Positions 40,477-51,304 are shown, numbered from the stretch's first letter. The stretch: DNA of 64,000 nucleotides from Leishmania martiniquensis (GCF_017916325.1 NC_090152.1:566001-630000); one strand, 5' to 3'. The notes: generated from the sequence alone by a model not told the origin. Numbers and translations: made by a program.

Positions 40477-43311
40477 GATGTGTCTCTTCCCTCTTTTTCT
40501 CTACTACAAAGCTGCGGCATCCGTAAGCGCACTAAACACTCGCATCGTTCACCCACGCTGGCCGGCTGTCATCACGGTAGCTGCAGGCACATGAACGAGC
40601 CACTCAGCAGGGCGGATGGTGCTGCGATCGGCTGGGATCGAACGGCGAAGGCCCGACGCTTCGGCAGAACGAGGGGAAGATGTGCACGGAGCTAAACCTG
40701 GCCGCCACCCTCCCCTCCTCGCTAACCCTCCTCCCCCCCGGTGCCCTCTGGTAGCCTCATTGGGCGACTGGTGCAGGGAGTCTCCAACACAGCCTTTTAC
40801 TTGTCGGCGCTCTCTCTGACGTGGGATCCTCCGCTCTCGCCTCTCTCCCTCTCTTTCTCATTTTTTTTTACATTCAGTGCCCTTCTCGACCGCTGTGATG
40901 GGGTCGAGGCTGTACATGCACGGCGTGAGGCTTCGTAGCACAAGAAGGGAGCGTTGTGCGTGCGCGTGCGGGGGCGGGGGAATTCGCCATGGAGATGCTC
41001 GACAGGGGTGCTGCCTCCCGCTCGCCCTCCTCTCCTCGTTCCCTCTCTTGCAACATCCCTCCTTCCTCTTTTCGTCCAAGGACGAGAGGAGAGGTGAGAT
41101 GCCGATCAATAGCGGCTGTTGACGTGCACCGAAGTCTCTGCTTCTTCCCTCAGCGGCCTCGCCTCTCCTCTGCGCAGACAGCGGAGACATCAGTGCTTCG
41201 CTCTGCGAGTGCTTGCGCAGCCCTGGTGTGCCAGACAAACGTTTCTGCTAAGCAAGGGCAGCAAAGGAGGCGTGGCCGAGTGTGTTGAACTGAGCGCAGA
41301 CGATGCGCTATGCTGAGCACCCCTGTGCGCCTGCAGGAACCCCGGCGGGGGGTGGCAGGTGTGCACATAACGAAGCGAAAGCGGGCGAAGAACAACAGGA
41401 GTCGTTTCGGCCCCATTGGACAACTGAGAGTGTATCCGCGCGCACTTCTGCTCGTTGGCGCTCAAGCGAGCGTTTCCCATCTCTCTCTCTTACCTTGCGC
41501 GTTGCTGTCCTGCTTGCCGAATTCTCGATACGGCTGCTTGACGTTCGTGAGCATGCCACCTTTAAGCGCTCACTCCGCTTTTACCTCTGCGTGGAGTACT
41601 CGTCGCGTCTCTCTCTCTTTGTGCTATTGCCAATACGTGTGAGTGCCTTCTCCTGTGTTTCGATGTTGCAGAGGGAGTGCGCGCGCTGCCTGCTCGCACT
41701 GCTGCCGTCGCTGCTGCCTCTCTCTTTCCTCTCTGCTGTAACATTTTCATCTCTCTTTCTCGGTGCCGAAGTGCCACTCCTCCCCCCCATTCCCATTAGC
41801 TTCCTCTCGCGCTTTGACCACCTCATCGCGCGCTTGCCCTCCCCCCTCTCTGTGTTACCTCCTGCCCAGAGGGAGGGGAGGGGAGGGGAGAGGGGGGCAT
41901 TGACCACACCGCTCCTCAGCTGTGCAGCTGCCTTTGGTCAGCTTCCCATTTCTTCGACGGCGCTTTTGGTCGTCGCTCACGTGTTTGCGCTCCCCTTCAT
42001 TGACTTCTCCGCCTCCTTCTCGCCCCCCTCTCTTCACCCCCCCACAAGCCTCTGCCTTCTCAAGTGCACGTGCCCATCACCACCGTCGATACCCCCGTCC
42101 CAAGCCCACCCAAGAGCCCAGAAAGCTCGCTCCGTCGTGCAACGCCCTTTCCTTCACACCCTCTGCGCCTAAAGCATTCACTCAGCGTGCCCCCTCTCGA
42201 CCCTCTTCCACGGACTCGCTCACGAAGAGAGGGGCGCATTCTGTGTAGGACGCGCACGCCAGGTACCCTTCCACTACTTCTCTCTCTCCAGCGACTTTCA
42301 TCGGGGCCAGCATCGGCTCCCTCTCCCCATCTGCGCGAGCCGTTCACGCACACGTTCGAGCACCTGTTGTAGCAAAGCTATCCACACACCGCCAACTCCG
42401 TCACAGGCTCGCGTGCTTTCCTCTCGAGGGGTGCCCAATCACACGGACAACACAAAAGAAAAAACGTTTGTCAGGGACTACGAGCAGGACGGCGCGAGAG
42501 TGGGAGACAGTGACGGGCAACACGTGTAACGGGTGAGCACACATACACACTCACAGAGACACACATACATACAACTCACTCCCTCTTTTTTTCGACTTCT
42601 CTGGCTCGCTTGCGCCACGGATATTTTCTGAGATACTCTTTCTCGCCATCCTCCGCATTTCCCTTTCACCAATCCGCATCTTTGCCACGGTACACGCCTC
42701 CTTCTCCCCGTCTCCCTCATCTCTCTCTCTATATATTCCCCCCTCTTGCTTTGCCGTCACTGCGCGTGATCGGGACGTTCTCTTCCCCACTCACCCCCCC
42801 TGTATCATCCGTTGGTCTTTGCCGTTCTCCCCCCTCTTTCTCTCTTTTCAAGCTTTCCTTTTTCTATTCCTGTTCGAGACAAGCAATAGCGGATCAAGCA
42901 AGTACGCCGCGCTTTCGCATCACGGAGGTGTACGGCAGCACTCAGAGATACAGCGGCACGCACCTTTCAATTTTGGTGCCTCCTCCCCCCTTCGTTTTGT
43001 GCGTCTTTGCTGTTGATCGCCCCCCTATTTTTTCCTTCCGCTTCCGCCGCGTCTCTCCCCTCTTCCCCTTCCGCCTCTTCGCGTGTCTTCCGTTTGTTTC
43101 CCTATCCGTCTCCTCCCTATTCGACTCCACAGGCGTCTGTGTCTCAGCTCTCGAGTCGGTCTTTCCGTCTGTTCACCTCCCCTCTTCCCTCTTCGCTCTC
43201 CTCGCCTCACGCGCGCACAGCCGTCATCCCGCTTTCTCCTTTGCCGCTCTCGACACCACCTCAGGTCGTGGCCTTTAAGGAGCAACAGAGGAGAATCAGT
43301 TGCCGTCACCG
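40477..43311. other. Long pyrimidine-rich intergenic region
   Basis: A 2.8-kb spacer, heavily C/T-rich from about 41480 to 43260. Long open frames here give Ser/Leu/Pro low complexity and are not supported. A Ser/Leu-tRNA-like string at 41266-41334 was examined and rejected. The next gene probably uses an acceptor within 43200-43300. Confidence 0.55.
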
Positions 43312-45072
43312 ATGCAGCAGCCATCGATGGATTCCGGCCGCGGCGCCAGCCAAGGAGGGGCTTCCAAGTACGCACACTCGCCCTACGTCTTTAGCACAAG
43401 CATAGAAGATGCTCATCTCAGCTTATCGAGTGACTATGCAGTTCGTCGGGAGGCGGCGGGGCTCTCGACGTACATGAGCCCCCAGCTGCTGAGCGTGAGC
43501 ACCTCGACGCAGGACGTTTCTGTGCACCCCGCGCTCACGAGCATGCAAAGCGAAGGCGGACATCAGCTCTCTCAGCCGACCACACCGCTAAGTCGATGCA
43601 GTGGCGCGCAGGAGTTCTCGCAGCCGATCCGGGTCGTCTCGGCCCCCAACGTGCACCCGCGGTACCGCCGCAGATTGCAAAGCCCCACGGCTCATGGCGG
43701 CAGTAACGCCAGCTGCACTCTGACCGCCTTCCCCAACACCCCCCCTAGTAGTCTACCTCCACGGTCTCCCTTCGTGCCGCGTGATGACAGCGTGAGCGCG
43801 TTCACCGTCTGCGAGTCTGCCCCCATGAGAGTGCACAGCAGCAGGCCTTATCAAGTGATGGTGAATTACGGCCGCTCCTCCCCACAGTGCGGGGTGTTGC
43901 TGTCTGCCAGCTCTCGCAGTACTGCTGCCGAAGTCGACAGTGGATCGCAGTCGCCAAATCTTCTCTACACCGCGCACGGGACGCCACCCCTGCCGATGGG
44001 CTCCGCTTCTCCTATGTACGTTTCACAGACGTTCACCCCCCACATGTCGCCTACGGCCGCGAACGGGCCGCTCATGGCATGCGGCGCCCCCGTCGGCCTC
44101 TCGATGCCGCTGAAGATGTCCTCCGCGATGAACAGCGGGGGCAGCGGGGGCCGGCTCGGCTCCCCTGGTGAGCTCGGCGGCTCGCAGTCGCCCAGCTACG
44201 CCGACCCGCGCTCGAATCAGTCTTTCTCGTCGACGATGGGCGTCAGTAACGGTGCACCACCGCCCCCTTTCGCTGCCGCCATGCAGAAGCAGCAGCAACA
44301 GCAAGGCTCCTCTTTTTCAACAGGCAATTATCACAGCCAAGTGGGCAGCGGCTGCGCCTACCCCGGCTCCGCTCTCTTTGGCGGCACCCGCATGGGCGGC
44401 GGGCCGACGGAGCTTCTGCAGCACGCGAGTCCCCACTTTGCCAGTGATATGTCCGACACATTCACGAGGACGATGAGCACCGGAGCGGACGAGACGATGT
44501 CGTTCTCCAGCAAGTCGAGCAGCAGTACGAGCGGCATCCGCGCTGACCTGCCACTCTGCCCCAATGATGACGCGTGCACGCTCATTAATGACCGCAAGCA
44601 CCAGAGGAAGTACGTTCACACGTGCCGGCTGCATCCCTGCTATCACGGACACGTCGCTCGTCACGCGAAGCTGTTTAGGCATTCGCCCGGGCAGGTGTCG
44701 GCACCGGATGGCGTCTCTGCTAATATGAAGGTATCTAGTCAGGCTTTAGCTAGTGTTAACTTTAGCAACATCAGCCCGGAGGCACCGAACGCCTACCGCA
44801 TCTACGTGTCGCATGGTGAGAAGAGCTACGAAATCTTCGGCGACTGGGCGTCCGTGAAGGTGCATACACTGAAGCGGTACCTACATCAGGTGTACCACAT
44901 CGCCCCCCGCGCGCAGATCCTGTCAGTAGCAACGACGGGCAAAGTAATGGACGATGATATCAACAATGTGAAGAGCTTCGGCATCGAAGAGGACTCCGTC
45001 GTTCAGCTGCAGAGCAGTATTGAGGACGCATCGAGCTTGAGGCGCCTTGGCATCTCCCTCGAGGACTTGTAG
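43312..45072 (+). CDS. Cys/His-finger plus ubiquitin-like-fold protein
   Basis: A 586-residue protein that I do not recognise. Residues 1-415 are Ser/Pro/Gly/Gln-rich and probably disordered, with a short Gln run at about 325-331. A Cys/His module lies at about 418-465 (LCPNDDACTLINDRKHQRKY, then HTCRLHPCYHGHVARHAKLF), likely zinc-binding; it recalls PBZ- or CCCH-type fingers but does not fit either exactly. The C-terminal 95 residues (about 493-586) have a ubiquitin-like pattern: a beta hairpin, a helix (VHTLKRYLHQVYHI), and a DDDINNVKSFGIEEDSVVQL segment that resembles the ubiquitin loop and last strand. Between the two modules, codons 474-485 are strikingly non-preferred. The ATG at 43312 is used; an ATG at 43327 is an alternative. 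A role in ubiquitin signalling or RNA binding is inference. Confidence 0.82.
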   Translation: MQQPSMDSGRGASQGGASKYAHSPYVFSTSIEDAHLSLSSDYAVRREAAGLSTYMSPQLLSVSTSTQDVSVHPALTSMQSEGGHQLSQPTTPLSRCSGAQEFSQPIRVVSAPNVHPRYRRRLQSPTAHGGSNASCTLTAFPNTPPSSLPPRSPFVPRDDSVSAFTVCESAPMRVHSSRPYQVMVNYGRSSPQCGVLLSASSRSTAAEVDSGSQSPNLLYTAHGTPPLPMGSASPMYVSQTFTPHMSPTAANGPLMACGAPVGLSMPLKMSSAMNSGGSGGRLGSPGELGGSQSPSYADPRSNQSFSSTMGVSNGAPPPPFAAAMQKQQQQQGSSFSTGNYHSQVGSGCAYPGSALFGGTRMGGGPTELLQHASPHFASDMSDTFTRTMSTGADETMSFSSKSSSSTSGIRADLPLCPNDDACTLINDRKHQRKYVHTCRLHPCYHGHVARHAKLFRHSPGQVSAPDGVSANMKVSSQALASVNFSNISPEAPNAYRIYVSHGEKSYEIFGDWASVKVHTLKRYLHQVYHIAPRAQILSVATTGKVMDDDINNVKSFGIEEDSVVQLQSSIEDASSLRRLGISLEDL

Positions 45073-47879
45073 GTGTTGGTGTCGTATACGCGTGTGCATC
45101 GATACTGCCACACACGCAGGAACATATTTGTGAGCGGAGCACGCGCACGAAGGGAACGCAGAACCCACGTGTCCGAGGGCATCCACCCCAGTACTGAGAG
45201 AGCAAGACGAGATGGCTGCAAGCTTCCGCACGCCAGGTGTGCGTGTGTTCGCGTGCCAGTATGTGTGTGACTTCCTGGATCACGCACCGACAGCTAATCT
45301 GATGAGTTGTCGCCGAGGGCAACCGAAGAGTGCCGGCGCCCTTTCTTGTTCATCGTCAATCAGCTTAGCATTTCACGATTACACACGACGCTAATGAGTG
45401 TGCAGGCCGAAAGGGCGCCAGACACTGCTGCAGCCGTCAACTTTGCGAACGACTTCGGATGCCGCTCGGCGTTTAGCCTACGGCTCTTTCTTCTTTTCAA
45501 CCTTTACGACGAGCACCGCTCTCTCTCTCCCTCTCTCCCCTCTTCTCCCTCCTCGCAGAGATGCGCGTGCTTCCCGCGTCTCTTCACCGAAGCGGTGCGC
45601 TGCACTGAATGCGCTTGGTGCTCACAGTGTCTCCTCTCGGGTGAGATGAAGCAGCAAAAATCCAAGAATGAAGTGAGAACTTCGTGTCTAGGTAAGTGCA
45701 TATATATATACACATATATGCCTGTGTGTGCCTGTAAATCTTTGTAAGGTGTGCTCGCCATGACGGTGCTTCTCATCGGCGCTCTTTCCTCCTTTTCGAC
45801 GGTGCATTCTCTCTATGTGCGTGTGCGCGGTGGACTCTCTTCCTCTCTGGAGGCGTTGAGTGATTCCGAAAGTCGTCCTTCTCTTCTAATGTTTGGCCAG
45901 GTCTGCGTGTGCCCCCCCATAAATATATAGTTATATGCATACACCTATGTCTCACCAGCAGCGCTCTTACGCGAGCGAGTGCAGAAAGGATGCAGGCCGA
46001 AGAGAAGGGGAGCCGATATACTGCAGGCGAAGCAGAAGCCGAGAAAGGGGGTGGACGGTGACGGTGATGGTGATGATGGTCGAGTGGATGTACGCAGAGA
46101 GAGGCTGCAGATGGCATAGGCAAGAACGAAAAGAGGGACACGAAAGGGGTGGAGGCGAGGGCGTCGATGCGTTTTACAGAGGGCGCATCAACTGCTGTAT
46201 CACCTACGCCCTCCCCGCCACCCACCCGCTCTTGCCCTTGTACCATTTTTCTCAGCAAGTCAGGCTACGAGCGACCTTAACGTGTGCGTTTGAGTATTCT
46301 TTGCGGGCTTCCTCTCTGCTCACCTGCCCGCACTCTTCACCTTTCCCTTTTGCGAGGTGCGCTTCCTCGCCTGACTGTTGGGGCGTCCGTTCCTCTCGGA
46401 CACGTCTCATGCACTTCCTCCCGCTGTTGACATTTTCACAGTCCGTTGGTCTCGTTGCCTCTTCACAGTGGCGGTGGCCAAGCAGCACCTCCGCGCCGCA
46501 TCCCAGCGCCCAGTACCCCGCCCGGCGCGGGTGAGCCCAGGCAGCCCTCTCCCTCGCCCACCTCCCTGCCGATGCCGATGCCCTTCTGGCGCTATCGGGG
46601 TCCAGCGCCGACGGCGCGGGGGAGGTGGGAGCGACTGGTCGCCACCAATGTCCAGGGGCGAGACCCTGGACAGATTGGCGCGGGAGTGGCCTGCAGCCGT
46701 CCAGCTGATGGCCAGCGCGTGAGCGTGGCCCCAGCGCATCCCGCCCAGCCCCTCACGGTGCCTGCTGCTGGCGGTGAGGAGCGTGGGCCGCCCGCGAGGG
46801 GTGTAAGCCGCGCCTGCGGGCATGGCAGGATGGGGGTGGCTTTGGGGCGACCTGGGCTGCGCGCTGCGTCTGAGGCCGGGCTGGAAGACGTGTCTACGCG
46901 CTGCTGTCGGTACCCCACGAGGCGGATGGGGCGTGCGCCGGAGGCGAGGCAACAGCGGAGTTCGCCTCGTGTGGTGCGCACGGCAGAGACGGCGGACATA
47001 CCCGAAGGAGGAGAAAAAAGTGTTGTCTGTGTAAGTTAACCGCTAATCAGTGGCAAACGGCGACACACACACACATGCACAAGAACTGTTTGTGTTTAAG
47101 CATGATGCGCGCAGTACGGAGGTAGCGGCAATCGGAAATGAAATATGAGGGGAAAGAATAGAAGGGGCAGCGTCATCCATGGAGTCGTCGCCCGCCTTCC
47201 CCCTCCCCTGTTCGCTCCCCCTCTGCGGCCCGATTCTTCGCATGGCAGCTCACCGGGGTGTGCCTTGTGAAGAATTGACACAAATGCGGAGTAACTCAGG
47301 CGCCTGCACGCTTTGGCACAGTCGACGAAGAAAAGGGCCCCTTATACAACGCGGCTGACGGGCCGCCGGCCCCCCAAGCCAAAGGTCGTCTTGTGTGGCA
47401 CCGTGTGGCTGTCTTGTTGCGTCTCCAAATTGGTGGGCCCCGCTGAATGGAGGTGGGCGTGTGTGTGAAGGGGGTGGAGATGGTCTAGTGGAATCTTAAC
47501 AATGACGTCTGTCCGCATCTTCTTTTCACTGGCATACAGTGCAGCGGGGTTGGGCTCGCATGCTCCAGCGCGAGAGACATATCCTCGCCGCCTGCGCATC
47601 TTCTCGTCACCGCATCTCATCCACACCCTTTGGTTCAGCTCGTCTCTGCCACTGACGCACTTTTTAAGTGCGCTTGCTGCCGTTGGGGCGACATCCTCGC
47701 CGTTTTCTGCACACCACTCACTTCCCTACCGAGTTGGGACAGTCGTCTGGGTGCACTCTCCTTCGCTCAAACTGGGGCCCCCACGGTGAAGGCGAGGGGG
47801 GGAGGCACCGGTCGAGCAGAAAAGAGCTCATCACAACTACCAGAGGCGTCATCTGTTGAAGCGATCGAGGCGCATCGGC
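45073..47879. other. Long intergenic region with full-length repeat
   Basis: A 2.8-kb spacer. It has a TA-rich inverted patch at 45698-45721 (GCATATAT with ATATATGC) and another A/T patch at 45917-45935, both unusual in this GC-rich sequence. Repeat copy C spans 46468-47019. The last 850 bases lack a strong C/T tract near the next gene. No gene is seen. Confidence 0.5.
46468..47019 (+). mobile_element. SIDER2-like degenerate retroposon, copy C
   Basis: About 550 bp, the length known for Leishmania SIDER2. By eye, 46549-47011 is identical to 6452-6914 in copy A without gaps; differences are confined to the first 80 bp. The same 9-bp hairpin lies at 46649-46657 with 46664-46672. The 3' end runs into an A-rich tail (47011-47019) like a retroposon poly(A). 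Like the other copies it is on the + strand and lies between genes. Family membership is inferred from size, location, tail and truncation pattern rather than from a search. The 5' edge is approximate. Confidence 0.68.
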
Positions 47880-48605
47880 ATGGGTGGACTCAGCCGCCTG
47901 TGGCGGTGGCTGCGAGGAGAGCCAGCGATCCCAGGCGTTGTGTACAGTGACCAGATGGGGAACATCAAGGAGGAGCTGGAGAGACAGCAGAACATCCCGT
48001 GGGCCGGAAACCTGCGTAACGTGCGCCTCGAGTCGGCGCCAGACCTGATCGTGCGTAGCAGCAGCAGCTCTGCCGCTCCACCTGGCCCGGAGGAGCAGCC
48101 GTACACCTTCTGGGAGCGCATTGGGCTGGTCCCGGTGCACCCGGCGCGTGTGCGGGCACGGCAATATTACCACCCGATCACAGATTTCGCTCTCTATGAC
48201 TACGACGAAATCTCGCCAGAGGAGAAGGAGCTGACGGCTAAGTGGATGGCGCGCGTTATGGAGTTCAACGGCGCCACCCCTGCCGGCATCCTGTGTGCGG
48301 CGGGTTGCTTGGTTCTGCCGCTGCACACGGTCTACCGCATGCCGCTTCTGGTCGCGGCTGCCATCACGGGCGTGGCTGTTGAGGTGACGCGGGCGTACAT
48401 GGCGGCCTCGCAACAGCGGCAGGACTTGGACGACTTTCTGCTGGCAAAGGAGATTTGGTACATCAAAAACGTGGAAACGTACCAACTCGACATACTGCGG
48501 ATGCCCCGCGGACGCGAGTGGGAGTACCAACAGTATGTCGATGGTGCGGGGCTGAGGCAGTCGGAGGGCCTTCCTGAAGAGCTGACGCGCGACTTGCGGC
48601 TTTGA
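47880..48605 (+). CDS. Two-TM protein, function unknown
   Basis: A 241-residue protein that I do not recognise. The start MGGLSRLWRWLRG is short, basic and amphipathic. Residues 70-130 are charged and aromatic (TFWERIGLVPVHPAR, then YYHPITDFALYDYDE). Two hydrophobic segments lie at about 132-150 and 154-172, forming a helical hairpin, followed by a charged C-terminal tail with IWYIKNVETYQLDI. A mitochondrial membrane location is plausible but not shown. I chose the ATG at 47880; the frame runs 8 codons further upstream without an ATG. The protein looks complete and has normal codon use. Confidence 0.8.
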   Translation: MGGLSRLWRWLRGEPAIPGVVYSDQMGNIKEELERQQNIPWAGNLRNVRLESAPDLIVRSSSSSAAPPGPEEQPYTFWERIGLVPVHPARVRARQYYHPITDFALYDYDEISPEEKELTAKWMARVMEFNGATPAGILCAAGCLVLPLHTVYRMPLLVAAAITGVAVEVTRAYMAASQQRQDLDDFLLAKEIWYIKNVETYQLDILRMPRGREWEYQQYVDGAGLRQSEGLPEELTRDLRL

Positions 48606-49228
48606 AGATGGCGGCACCCCCCCGGCCGTCCACGCCACTCACCCGCGCTCCCTTCACTCGCCTATTGGGAAGCGGAGAGGGAATGGAGGCGCGCACCGCA
48701 GTGCGCGCGCCGGCTCCCTGTTTACCCGTGCCCTTTGTCGCAAGTGATCACCGACTTGGCCACCACGCGAAACAAAAAGAGCTGTGAGAATTCCGTGCCA
48801 GCAGCCTGCGGAGGGGCGACGTGTGCTGAGCATCGCCTAAAAATATGAGCTCACGCTGTGAGTAACTTGCAGGTGGACTGACGCGACACTGCCTCTTGTT
48901 CTCCTGGCAACATCTTGCCCTAACCCCCCTCCTCCCCAACTTCACACGTGCGCATCTTGTGAGGAATTCCTGCCCCTGTGATTTCAGTGGAGCTTGGCGA
49001 CCATCTTTGGTCTCCATAGAAGTGCACACGCTCTCCTTTCTGTCACGCTCATTGTGCTTCATCTCCTGTGGAACGAACGTCCGCCATTACAGGAGCCGCT
49101 GCGCCGCGCCAGAGAAGGGTGGACCGTCCAGATGATAAGACGAGGGCGGGGTGAAATTCATAACTGCCACCTCCACGCATCGCCCTGCGCAGCGATCGTC
49201 ACAGCCGACCACCCAGGAAACCACGCGG

Positions 49229-49261
49229 CACACACAGACACACACACACACACACACACAC
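49229..49261. repeat. (CA)n microsatellite upstream of NMNAT
   Basis: About 16 CA units with one G interruption, complementary to the GT run at 49591-49628. Confidence 0.95.
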
Positions 49262-49590
49262 CAACAACGTCGAACCAGGAGTGGACGCACACACGGAAAA
49301 AGGGTGAGGGCTCCCTCGTGCGCCAACGCAAGAGAAAGGAACAAAAAGGTGCGCTAGGTGCGTACACGACGCGCTGTGATCATCGAGGTCGCGCTGTCGC
49401 ATGGCGTCTCCGTTAAAGAAGCTTCGAAGAGATACTTTCTTGCTCCCCACTCGTTCTGTCGCGAGCACTGCACAGGGTGCGCGTGCATTGTTCTGTCCCG
49501 ATCAGTGCGTCTGCTGCTCCGCCTGTCGTCTGCGCCATCTTCGCAAGATAGCAGGGGAGGGTGCCAAGGGAAGAAGGAAGTGTAGGAGCT

Positions 49591-49628
49591 GTGCGTGTGC
49601 GTGTGTGTGTGTCTGTGTGTCTGTGCGT
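49591..49628. repeat. (GT)n microsatellite upstream of NMNAT
   Basis: GT-rich run with C interruptions, ending five bases before a candidate AG acceptor. Confidence 0.95.
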
Positions 49629-49667
49629 GGGCAGGTGCACTGTGAGGCGGAAGAGGGGGCAGAGCAG

Positions 49668-50597
49668 ATGACGCAACAGAGCTGTGGAAGCAGCGCCACA
49701 TGCCCTTCGCTATGGCGGCCTTATGAGCTTCGAGCGGATAAGCTAAAGCCGCTCCATAGCTGCCTGGCCTCTGCTACGGGGGCCGAATCGCAGGCCGCCC
49801 CCGTACCACAGCCAGTGGTTCTCGCCATTTGCGGAAGCTTCAACCCGATCCATAACGCGCATCTAAAGCTGTACAGCGCGGCGAAGGAGTGCGTAGACGG
49901 CACGAGTGGCCGTGTTGTTCTCGGTGGCTTTCTGTCCCCCGTCGGTGACGCCTACGCCAAGCCGGGGTTGAGGTGCGCAGCGGATCGTGTGCGGGTTATG
50001 GAGAGGGTACTTGGCAGCCACTCTGACCTCAATGTTGACACATGGGAGTGCCAGCAGCCAACGTACACTCGCACCTTTTTCGTCTTACAGGCGCTGGAGG
50101 AGCACGTCAATAAATGGTACGCTCAGGCAGAGGCAGGGGCGATGGAGTGGCTCGTTGCGCACGAGCGCCGCGTAAAGGTCATTTTGGTGTGTGGTGCTGA
50201 TCTCTTCACCTCGTTTTGGACGCCACGCTGCTGGCCACCGCGTCTGCTACGGCGGCTCCTCGACACCTTCCCACTGGTGATCGTTCACCGCGGCGGCGTC
50301 AGAGGCACGGACGCCTTCGCACGCGTGTGTGAAACGACGCCGCTTCTGTCCGAGACCGCAGAGGATGGAGAAAGAGTCGAGATCGACATGTCGCGATACG
50401 CGTTTACGTTTGCGGCCTTCTCCGAGCCCGATAATACGTCCTCTACAGCGGTGCGGAGTGTGGCGATGGAGCTGGCAAAGACACCGCCAGACGAGGTGGT
50501 GAGGCGCGCAGCGTTAAAGTCGCGTCTCTGCGCCATGCTGCCCGAGGCTGCCGTGCAGTTGGTATTGGATCTCTACGGAGAGGGTACGCCGTGCTGA
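49668..50597 (+). CDS. NMNAT: Nicotinamide mononucleotide adenylyltransferase
   Basis: A 309-residue enzyme that joins NMN and ATP to make NAD+, the last step common to NAD salvage and synthesis. The nucleotidyltransferase motif is GSFNPIHNAH at residues 56-65, with the two catalytic-type His at 62 and 65. The second motif, SSTAVR, is at about 258-263 (ISSTxxR in the family). Between them lie VILVCGADLFTSFW and WPPRLLRRLLDTFPLVIVHRGG, both typical of eukaryotic NMNATs. The N-terminal 50 residues are an extension beyond the usual fold. I chose the ATG at 49668, the first after the AG at 49633-49634. The alternative ATG at 49401 adds a GT-repeat-encoded Cys/Val stretch that looks like leader sequence. 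Confidence 0.93.
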   Translation: MTQQSCGSSATCPSLWRPYELRADKLKPLHSCLASATGAESQAAPVPQPVVLAICGSFNPIHNAHLKLYSAAKECVDGTSGRVVLGGFLSPVGDAYAKPGLRCAADRVRVMERVLGSHSDLNVDTWECQQPTYTRTFFVLQALEEHVNKWYAQAEAGAMEWLVAHERRVKVILVCGADLFTSFWTPRCWPPRLLRRLLDTFPLVIVHRGGVRGTDAFARVCETTPLLSETAEDGERVEIDMSRYAFTFAAFSEPDNTSSTAVRSVAMELAKTPPDEVVRRAALKSRLCAMLPEAAVQLVLDLYGEGTPC

Positions 50598-51285
50598 GAA
50601 GGCGTGCCGCGAGGGGATACGGGCGAGGATGCAGCAAAGGGAGCTTGCGTGGCTGAGTTGCAGGCAGCTTGAAAGGGCTGTTGAGCGACCGAGGATATGC
50701 CGCTGTCGGCGGATGTCTCCTGCCCACCGTGTGATCAGCTGATCTCCCGCCCCTTGACACAACACATCACGTCTCTGGCGCGACGCAATAAGGTGTGCAG
50801 AGAGCTCAGCGCGGTGGCGTTGCCAGGTGCAGCGAGTGCGCCGTCACACGCACTGCGCTTCATCTATGCCATTGGTCTTCACTGTCGCATCCGTCACGCG
50901 AAACTGTGAGAAGGTCGGTCCTTCGCGCGCTCGCGGCCCTCAATGCTGATGCGCTCGAATCCTTTCAGCGTACTATCGACTGGAGCGTTCATCGGCTTCA
51001 CCTCCCATCCCCTCTTCCTCGTTGACCCTCTCGCACGTCTCTTGCCCCCTCTGTTTCGCTTCTCGCGCCTCTGTAACCCCGCGCGCATTTGTGCTGGAGC
51101 TACCGCCGACATCACTCCCCTCCCTCCCCTTCTGTGGAGCCCATCGTTCTCTCGCGGGTGGCTGATACATCGTCGCGCGTGCGTTCTTCCAGCCAGCCAG
51201 AGGGGGAGGGCGTACCTTCGCCAACGGGCGCTCTCCTTCGTGAGCGCATGCCGTCTCGCCCTTCTGGTGCCTCGGCTGGAAAGCG
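50598..51285. other. Intergenic region with possible overlapping uORF
   Basis: A spacer of 0.7 kb of mixed and C/T-rich sequence (about 51000-51070 and 51115-51135). An ATG at 51248 starts an 18-codon frame that overlaps the next gene's start. No other gene is seen. Confidence 0.5.
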
Positions 51286-51304
51286 ATGCGCCAAAGTCCC
51301 CTGA
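51248..51304 (+). promoter_or_regulatory. Candidate uORF overlapping the cytochrome b5-like start
   Basis: ATG at 51248 opens 18 codons to a TGA at 51302-51304, out of frame with, and overlapping, the main ATG at 51286. It matters only if the spliced leader is added upstream of 51248. Confidence 0.3.

Larger units (their letters stand above)
48606..49667. other. Intergenic region with CA and GT repeats
   Basis: A 1.06-kb spacer with a CA run at 49229-49261 and a GT run at 49591-49628 that are complementary in the transcript. An ATG at 49401 is in frame with the next gene but would translate the GT run as Cys/Val repeats, so it is not used as the start. AG at 49633-49634 is a candidate splice acceptor. 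Confidence 0.5.

Noticed and set aside
41266..41334. tRNA-like string with TGGCCGAG, as in Ser/Leu tRNAs, and near-complementary ends
   Set aside because: There is no T-arm GTTCGA sequence, the ends have a mismatch, and it is too short for a class II tRNA.
41303..42172. Open frame of 289 codons between the METTL25-like gene and the finger/Ubl gene
   Set aside because: It is Ser/Leu/Pro low complexity from C/T-rich spacer, and overlapping frames look the same.
42610..43278. Open frame of 222 codons before the finger/Ubl gene
   Set aside because: It lies in a long pyrimidine tract expected to serve trans-splicing.
49401..49667. N-terminal extension of NMNAT from ATG 49401
   Set aside because: It would encode a Cys/Val run from a GT microsatellite, and a good AG acceptor lies downstream of it.
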